A DNA stretch of 5,300 bases from contig JAMDBG010000109.1 in the NCBI GenBank assembly GCA_023487865.1, positions 1 to 5,300 of the forward strand. Direction: 5' to 3'. Below the pieces are notes generated by a model, which saw nothing but the letters and a program-made list of their open reading frames with translations, was not told the origin of the DNA and ran no database searches. The position numbers were made by a program, and so were the translations under genes. Numbering within the stretch: the first letter of the stretch is position 1; the number at the start of each line of letters is the position of its first letter. Below are positions 1 through 5,300 of the stretch, in pieces. Source of the stretch: Deltaproteobacteria bacterium (GTDB lineage: Bacteria > Desulfobacterota > Syntrophia > Syntrophales > UBA5619).

Positions 1-51
1 GTAATTGCTTGTTGCAATTGAATCGGTACCCGGGGGTGACGGGTAGAACAT
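1..51 (-). CDS. possible start of a hypothetical protein, truncated at the left edge
   Basis: A minus-strand ATG at 49-51 is preceded by GGAGG with a 5-base gap (GGAGGAAAGG then ATG), a plausible if tight ribosome binding site. The frame stays open for 17 codons to the window edge and begins MFYPSPPGTDSIATS. I do not recognise it; it is not the start of a DnaJ, the gene that often follows dnaK. A second minus-strand frame is also open to the edge, with possible ATGs near 168, 150 and 141, but it has no clear ribosome binding site and an arginine-rich, shadow-like composition. A start here would lie beyond the dnaK terminator and so need its own promoter, and none is clear. This is a tentative call based only on the ribosome binding site and the open frame. 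Confidence 0.22.
   Translation of the reverse strand, partial: MFYPSPPGTDSIATSNY
3..19. repeat. short perfect inverted repeat at the left edge
   Basis: AATTGC (3-8) and GCAATT (14-19) are perfect complements around the 5-base loop TTGTT. There is no T-run to make it a terminator, and six A/T-rich base pairs can easily arise by chance. It lies inside the tentative edge reading frame. Confidence 0.25.
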
Positions 52-225
52 CCTTTCCTCCGACCCGGGATGCGGAAAAGGATCAGCAACACCGCAAAGG
101 GCGTTATCCGCCGAATACATCGATTCAAAGGGTTAGCCATGCGACCCATGCCCCTCGTTCCGATCATCCCGAAGGCAACTTTCTCCGCTGCCTCTTCTTT
201 ATACCAAACAGAGCCCCGCGTCGAT

Positions 226-263
226 AAAAAAAAGCCCGGGGTTCTGCAGTGACAGCCCCGGGC
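226..263 (-). terminator. intrinsic terminator of the gmhA-grpE-dnaK operon
   Basis: Read on the minus strand, an 8-base-pair all-GC stem (GCCCGGGG at 256-263 against CCCCGGGC at 234-241) is followed directly by eight T residues (226-233). Inside the stem, CTG and CAG can add three more pairs beyond a 2-base bulge. It begins 20 bases after the dnaK stop codon. On the plus strand the same stem is followed by AATTTTT, so it may also stop transcription arriving from the left. It marks dnaK as the last gene of its transcription unit. Confidence 0.93.
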
Positions 264-282
264 AATTTTTACAGGAAAAGAT

Positions 283-2217
<1,935 letters not shown>

Positions 2218-2227
2218 AATTTCCCAT

Positions 2228-2234
2228 CCTCCTT
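2228..2234 (-). promoter_or_regulatory. dnaK ribosome binding site overlapping the grpE stop codon
   Basis: The minus strand reads AAGGAGG, 10 bases before the dnaK ATG. Its first two A residues are the last two bases of the grpE TAA stop. A ribosome ending grpE therefore stops on top of the dnaK initiation signal, an arrangement that favours coupled translation. An out-of-frame ATG directly after the GGAGG (2225-2227) is too close to be a sensible start. Confidence 0.85.
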
Positions 2235-2856
2235 AATTATTCTCGGCCTCATTCATTGCCTCTTCACAATTCTTCTGATCTTCTTTATTCAAGCGTCTAC
2301 AGACGGATACCTTTGACGGACGGAGCAGTCTGCCGTTCAGGAGATACCCCCTCTCGAACTCGCCGACCACCTTGCTCTCGTCATGCTCCTTGCTCTCTAC
2401 CTGCAGCATCGCTTCATGAACGTGGGGATCGAAATCCTTACCGACCGCTTCGATTTGTTCCACACCGTGCTTCTGCAGACAGCTCAGAAGCTGCTGCTGA
2501 AGCATCTTGAGTCCTTCTCGGAAGGCATTGAAGTCCTCCGAGTTGCAGGCATGCTCCATGGCCCGGTCCATGTTGTCGACGAGCGGCAGGATGTCCCGGA
2601 GCAGATTTTCATTGCCATACCGGATCGCATCGGCCTTCTCCCGGACGGCCCGCTTTTTATAATTGTCCAGTTCGGCAACGGCACGCACATATTTATCGTA
2701 ATTTTCCGAGGACTTCTTTTCCATTTCTTGAAGTTTCACTTTAAGATCCTCTTCTGAGGCTTTTGCCTTTTCCTCCATTTTCGCATCCGCTTTTTCTGTC
2801 CCTTCCCGAGGGTCTTCATTCATTCCAGCCGTACCTGTTTTCACCTTTTTCGACAT
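2233..2856 (-). CDS. grpE: nucleotide exchange factor GrpE
   Basis: Homodimeric cytoplasmic cochaperone that opens the DnaK nucleotide-binding cleft to release ADP, resetting the chaperone cycle; in other bacteria it also acts as a thermosensor. The 207 residues fit the family. Residues 1-40 are a charged, Lys/Glu-rich disordered tail. A long coiled-coil helix follows (about 35-90, including AELDNYKKRAVREKAD at 61-76), then a helical bundle. The C-terminal beta domain carries the GrpE signature: GKDFDPHVHEAM at 139-150 and GYLLNGRLLRPSKVSV at 170-185. The ATG at 2854-2856 has a modest GAAGG about 4 bases upstream, in the 12-base gap after gmhA; an internal Met at codon 12 is possible but is not needed. 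It is packed tightly between gmhA and dnaK, so it is almost certainly cotranscribed with both. Confidence 0.98.
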   Translation of the reverse strand: MSKKVKTGTAGMNEDPREGTEKADAKMEEKAKASEEDLKVKLQEMEKKSSENYDKYVRAVAELDNYKKRAVREKADAIRYGNENLLRDILPLVDNMDRAMEHACNSEDFNAFREGLKMLQQQLLSCLQKHGVEQIEAVGKDFDPHVHEAMLQVESKEHDESKVVGEFERGYLLNGRLLRPSKVSVCRRLNKEDQKNCEEAMNEAENN

Positions 2857-2868
2857 ATGTCCTTCACC

Positions 2869-3453
2869 CTATTTGCTGTCCGGTCTCTGAAAAAGCTTAA
2901 AGTCAACCATTTCACAGATCACATGTCCCACCGTAATATGCACCTCCTGAATGCGGGGGGTGCTGGTGGAGGAGACATTAAGAGAGTGATCGACAATTCT
3001 GGCGACATCTCCTCCATCCCTGCCGGTCAGTCCGATGGTGATCATCCCTATTTTTTTCGCCACTTCCAGGGCCTTGATCACGTTTGCGGAGGCGCCGCTG
3101 GTGCTCATGCCCCAGGCGATGTCCCCCCTCTGGCCGATCGCCCGGATCTGCTTGCTGAATATATCAGTAAAATCATAGTCGTTGCCGATACTGGTGATGA
3201 CCGACGTATCGGTTGTCAGGGCAATCGCAGGAAGAGGAGGCCTTTCGATCACGAACCGATTCACGAATTCCGCAGCCAGATGCTGGGCGTCCGCCGCCGA
3301 TCCGCCGTTTCCGAACAGGAGGATCTTGTTGCCGGCCTTGAGGGCCGTCGTGACCGCCTCTACCACCGCCACAATCCGCTTCAGATTCTCGTTGACGAAG
3401 ATCTCCTTGCTCTGATTCGACTCCTGGAATATCTTGATGATGTAATCTTCCAT
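2869..3453 (-). CDS. gmhA: phosphoheptose isomerase (sedoheptulose 7-phosphate isomerase)
   Basis: SIS-domain enzyme converting D-sedoheptulose 7-phosphate to D-glycero-D-manno-heptose 7-phosphate, the first step toward ADP-heptose for the LPS inner core; cytoplasmic, usually a zinc-dependent tetramer. With the start chosen here it is 194 residues, close to the 192 of E. coli GmhA. Visible motifs are the phosphate-binding FGNGGSAAD (47-55), the metal and catalytic pair H58/E62 in QHLAAEF, STSG (117-120), LTGRDGG, and RIQEVHITVGHV with Q169 and H177. These match the E. coli His61, Glu65, Gln172 and His180 pattern. The frame is open upstream to a TTG at 3526-3528, but that TTG is part of the promoter -35 box, so the ATG at 3451-3453 is preferred; GGAAGG lies 4 bases before it. 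It is the first gene of an operon with grpE and dnaK. A related SIS-family isomerase is the main alternative. Confidence 0.93.
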   Translation of the reverse strand: MEDYIIKIFQESNQSKEIFVNENLKRIVAVVEAVTTALKAGNKILLFGNGGSAADAQHLAAEFVNRFVIERPPLPAIALTTDTSVITSIGNDYDFTDIFSKQIRAIGQRGDIAWGMSTSGASANVIKALEVAKKIGMITIGLTGRDGGDVARIVDHSLNVSSTSTPRIQEVHITVGHVICEMVDFKLFQRPDSK

Positions 3454-3499
3454 CTTCCCTTCCACGCCCTGTTTTTCAGAAATTCCCAAAAGCGGCCAT

Positions 3500-3528
3500 A
3501 ATATAAGAATCACACCGGACGCTGTCAA
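3500..3528 (-). promoter_or_regulatory. sigma70-type promoter of the gmhA-grpE-dnaK operon
   Basis: The minus strand has a perfect -35 box TTGACA (3523-3528), a 17-base spacer, and a -10 box TATATT (3500-3505), five of six bases matching TATAAT. Transcription should begin near 3493, giving a leader of about 40 bases before the gmhA ATG at 3453. Nothing in it resembles a CIRCE repeat (TTAGCACTC-N9-GAGTGCTAA), and the boxes fit the housekeeping rather than the heat-shock sigma factor. Confidence 0.88.
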
Positions 3529-3554
3529 GAGAGGCAGGTCGATTAAATTCTCAA

Positions 3555-3589
3555 GGTGAAATTAACGGTTATCCCTGATGTATTTCACC
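3555..3589. repeat. inverted repeat upstream of the gmhA promoter
   Basis: GGTGAAAT (3555-3562) and ATTTCACC (3582-3589) are perfect 8-base complements separated by 19 bases. The half-site centres are 27 bases apart. The repeat lies 26 bases upstream of the -35 box, on the side where an activator could bind. There is no following T-run, so it is not a terminator. It could be an operator for an unknown regulator or coincidence; the sequence alone does not decide. Confidence 0.4.
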
Positions 3590-3788
3590 GATTGCAGGAG
3601 AATACCGGAATCGGTGCGGACCGGGGCGCATCACTGCCACTACCGTTCGGGTCGCTGCAGTATGCTCCCAATGACTCGACATCTTTATCTTTATTTGTGG
3701 ATTGGGCTATCCGGCCTGATTCGGCCTTCTGGAGGGAATCTGTCGATGATGAAAAACGGTTGATCGTTCACACATCCCGTTCGCCTGA

Positions 3789-4175
3789 TCAATTCTCCGT
3801 CCGGTGAGGATTGAAACAATCGGCGAGCGTTGCCAATAAGCCCTTAACGGAAAAGGGCTTGACGATATAACCGGCAAATCCGATATCCGAAGCCTTTTCC
3901 TTATCGCTTTCCATCGCAAATCCGGTCAGGGCAAAAATAGGAATATCCTTTAAGTCGGGATCCGCCTTGATGATCTTTGTTGCACTCAATCCATCCATCC
4001 CCGGGAGCTGTATGTCCATCAGGATGAGGTCCGGATGGTGCTCTCGGACCAAGCGAAGACCGGTTTCCGCGTCCACCGCTTCCAGCATTCGATAATGTCC
4101 TGTCTTGAGAACGGCTCTCATGAGTTTCATATTCATCTCGTTGTCTTCGATTACCAGAATGGTCTTGTCTGCCAT
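3789..4175 (-). CDS. single-domain response regulator (DivK/CheY-like receiver)
   Basis: A stand-alone phosphoacceptor of two-component signalling, 128 residues, essentially one REC domain with no DNA-binding or enzymatic output domain. Visible landmarks are the acidic pair E10/D11 in VIEDNEMNMKLM, the phosphorylated aspartate D54 in DLILMDIQLPGMDG, the switch threonine T84 in ALTGFAM, and the conserved lysine K106 in VKPF. The patterns EDNEMNMKL, REHHPDLILMDIQLP and the TGFAM block resemble DivK-type receivers more than chemotaxis CheY, but this is only resemblance. The ATG follows AAAGGAG by 7 bases. The gene lies 85 bases downstream of a PAS histidine kinase on the same strand, its likely phosphodonor. 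With no effector of its own it must act by protein contact or in a phosphorelay. Confidence 0.93.
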   Translation of the reverse strand: MADKTILVIEDNEMNMKLMRAVLKTGHYRMLEAVDAETGLRLVREHHPDLILMDIQLPGMDGLSATKIIKADPDLKDIPIFALTGFAMESDKEKASDIGFAGYIVKPFSVKGLLATLADCFNPHRTEN

Positions 4176-4182
4176 GGTGAGA

Positions 4183-4189
4183 CTCCTTT
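4183..4189 (-). promoter_or_regulatory. ribosome binding site of the receiver gene
   Basis: The minus strand reads AAAGGAG, 7 bases before the ATG at 4173-4175. This is near-ideal sequence and spacing and fixes the start. The rest of the 85-base gap to the kinase stop has no convincing promoter or terminator, so cotranscription with the kinase is likely. Confidence 0.85.
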
Positions 4190-4260
4190 AAGAGATTCGC
4201 TCCGCTGCGCCCAGGCGATGTCCGAATAGTTCAACCTGACATGTGTTCCGTAATGTCTTG

Positions 4261-5300
4261 TTAAACCGGCAGGGTGAACCGGAACGACGATCCTTTTCCC
4301 GGACCGTCACTGTCAACCCAAATCCTGCCGCCGTGCATTTCAACCAGGCTGCGAGTCAGACTCAGCCCCAATCCCGTTCCGGGATACTTTCGGCTCAAGG
4401 AACTCTCCAGTTGGGAAAAGGGCGCGAAAATCTTTTCCAGGTCCTCTTTCCGAATCCCGATGCCCGTATCGACCACACTGATCTCCAGTTCATTTCGGAG
4501 CGGCCCGGTCTCTGCCGGGATTCCATTTTTCGCCCCGACTACCATGCGGGCGCCCAGGCAGACATTTCCACCGTCCTTGGTAAACTTTACCGCATTGGAC
4601 AGGAGGTTGTAAACGATCTGTTTCACTCTGAGCTCGTCGGCGATGATTGTTTCGGGAATCGGGTCGATTTTTGCCGTAAGACGGATATTCCGCGCTGCGG
4701 CTTTGTCCATGATTGAAAGGCTCTGTTCCAGCAATTGTTTCAGGTTTATTTCAGATTTATTCAAATGGAGCTTACCCGCCTCGATTTTTGACACATCGAG
4801 AATCTGATCCACCAAAGCGAGCAGATGTTGGCTGCTTTTGCTAATGTCGGTGAGGTATTCCTCCTGGATTTCATTTAAGTCCCCGAAGTTTTTCCCCAAA
4901 ATCAATTCGGTAAAACCCATGATATGGTTCAGCGGCGTTCTGAGTTCATGACTCATGTTGGAAAGGAATTCACTCTTTGCGGCACTGGAAGCCTCGGCTG
5001 CGATCTTGGCCTGATCAAGCCGTTCCGCCCGTTTCCGATCCGTGATATCACGGCTCACCCCCAGGAGGCCAACGGCTTTGCCCTCCTCGTCTCTTAAAAA
5101 GGTTGTGGTGACCTCAGCCCAACGGCTGGATCCATCTTTACAATACTGCTTGACTTCAATGGTCTTCGCTCTGTTCGGATCAATATTTCCGGCGGCCTCT
5201 CTGACAATTTCCTCCTCCAGTGTTTTTGCCACATTTTCCAAGGATTCCGGTGTCAATGTCTCTTCCAGAGACAATGACACCGGAATCCTTGGAAAATGTG
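4261..5300 (-). CDS. PAS domain sensor histidine kinase, N terminus missing
   Basis: Autophosphorylating sensor kinase. The visible part, numbered from the GTG codon at 5278-5280, is 339 residues. It begins inside a PAS domain (LEETLTPESLENVAK), continues through a PAC segment ending GLLGVSRDITDRKRAE (71-86), then has HisKA with phosphoacceptor H111 in MSHELRTPLN. The HATPase domain shows the N box NLLSNAVKF (225-233), G1 box DTGIG (271-275), F box FAPFSQLE (285-292) and G2 box GTGLGLSL (301-308). It ends soon after in FTLPV, with no fused receiver, which fits the separate receiver gene 85 bases downstream. No membrane segment is visible in this part. The GTG is not a real start: it falls inside a PAS domain and the frame is open to the window edge. 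Codons upstream of 5275 lie in a suspect fold-back palindrome and are probably not native. The signal it senses cannot be told. Confidence 0.95.
   Translation of the reverse strand, partial: HFPRIPVSLSLEETLTPESLENVAKTLEEEIVREAAGNIDPNRAKTIEVKQYCKDGSSRWAEVTTTFLRDEEGKAVGLLGVSRDITDRKRAERLDQAKIAAEASSAAKSEFLSNMSHELRTPLNHIMGFTELILGKNFGDLNEIQEEYLTDISKSSQHLLALVDQILDVSKIEAGKLHLNKSEINLKQLLEQSLSIMDKAAARNIRLTAKIDPIPETIIADELRVKQIVYNLLSNAVKFTKDGGNVCLGARMVVGAKNGIPAETGPLRNELEISVVDTGIGIRKEDLEKIFAPFSQLESSLSRKYPGTGLGLSLTRSLVEMHGGRIWVDSDGPGKGSSFRFTLPV
5230..5300. repeat. near-perfect 71-base palindrome ending at the window edge (probable fold-back artefact)
   Basis: The arms 5230-5263 and 5267-5300 are reverse complements over 34 positions with one mismatch (A/A at 5256/5274), around the loop TCC. 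The inner 7 pairs (5257-5263 with 5267-5273) look like a native short inverted repeat inside the kinase gene. The outer 26 pairs are perfect and run exactly to the last base. In the kinase frame the outer right arm encodes HFPRIPVS, unlike the PAS sequence expected before LSLEETLTPES. This fits a DNA end folding back on the 7-base repeat and being extended on itself. Confidence 0.9.

Larger units (their letters stand above)
3454..3788. other. 335-base spacer between the receiver gene and gmhA
   Basis: No gene can be supported here. The left part holds the leader and promoter of gmhA (3454-3528). An 8-base inverted repeat lies at 3555-3589. The remaining stretch, about 3590-3788, shows no tRNA, no CRISPR-like repeats and no strong terminator for the receiver gene. 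Two plus-strand open frames (from 3556 and from 3578) have no ribosome binding site and no recognisable motif. Just after the receiver stop, the minus strand has AACG-ATCAAC-CGTT followed by TTT (about 3753-3769), a stem of only four pairs, so the kinase-receiver transcript may end inefficiently or read through into gmhA. Confidence 0.7.

Noticed and set aside
23..35. TCGGTACCCGGGG, identical to 13 bases of the pUC-type cloning site
   Set aside because: The match stops on both sides (no GAGC before, GTGAC instead of ATCC after), and adjoining KpnI- and SmaI-type palindromes can occur naturally. Vector contamination is not supported.
9..252. Plus-strand open frames at the left edge (9-227 and 70-252)
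   Set aside because: No ribosome binding site, arginine- and proline-rich shadow-like composition, and the second runs through the dnaK terminator.
3526..3560. Possible heat-shock (sigma32-like) promoter from CTTGAG on the minus strand upstream of gmhA
   Set aside because: Only the -35-like part resembles the consensus; there is no CCCCAT-like -10 at suitable spacing, while a far better sigma70 promoter lies just downstream.
3701..3728. GGCC-TGATTC-GGCC hairpin in the spacer as a terminator for the receiver gene
   Set aside because: The stem has only four pairs and no T-run follows on the minus strand.
3556..3807. Plus-strand open frame of 83 codons in the spacer, running into the receiver gene
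   Set aside because: It starts at GTG without a ribosome binding site, has no recognisable motif, and overlaps the conserved end of the receiver gene on the opposite strand.
5278..5280. GTG as the start of the histidine kinase
   Set aside because: It lies inside the copied arm of the palindrome, has no ribosome binding site, and would begin the protein in the middle of a PAS domain.

Overview
The window looks like ordinary chromosome from a Gram-negative bacterium. DnaK carries the long N-terminal ATPase-domain insertion typical of Gram-negative Hsp70s, and a phosphoheptose isomerase of the ADP-heptose/LPS route is present. The style of the PAS histidine kinase and the overall protein sequences suggest a deltaproteobacterium (Desulfobacterota, Syntrophus-like). 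That placement is an inference from general resemblance; no search was possible.

Every convincing gene lies on the minus strand, so transcription runs right to left. From right to left: (i) a PAS sensor histidine kinase cut off by the right edge; (ii) after 85 bases, a stand-alone DivK/CheY-like receiver protein; (iii) a 335-base spacer with no supportable gene, holding an 8-base inverted repeat and a textbook sigma70-type promoter; (iv) a compact operon gmhA - grpE - dnaK with gaps of 12 and 15 bases; (v) a strong intrinsic terminator 20 bases after dnaK; (vi) about 225 bases at the left edge with only weak hints of a further minus-strand reading frame.

The kinase and receiver probably form a phosphorelay whose input and output lie elsewhere, since the receiver has no output domain. 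GrpE and DnaK form the Hsp70 chaperone machine (nucleotide exchange factor plus chaperone). The chaperone genes share a promoter with gmhA, a heptose gene for the outer-membrane LPS core, rather than sitting in the common hrcA-grpE-dnaK-dnaJ arrangement; no CIRCE operator or convincing heat-shock promoter is visible and dnaJ does not follow.

The last 71 bases (5230-5300) form an almost perfect palindrome ending exactly at the window edge. The encoded residues stop looking like a PAS domain where the copied arm begins, so this is most likely a fold-back assembly or amplification artefact and the kinase N terminus should not be trusted there. I found no previously undescribed biological system; the points of real interest are the operon composition, the promoter that fixes the gmhA start, and the suspect right end.
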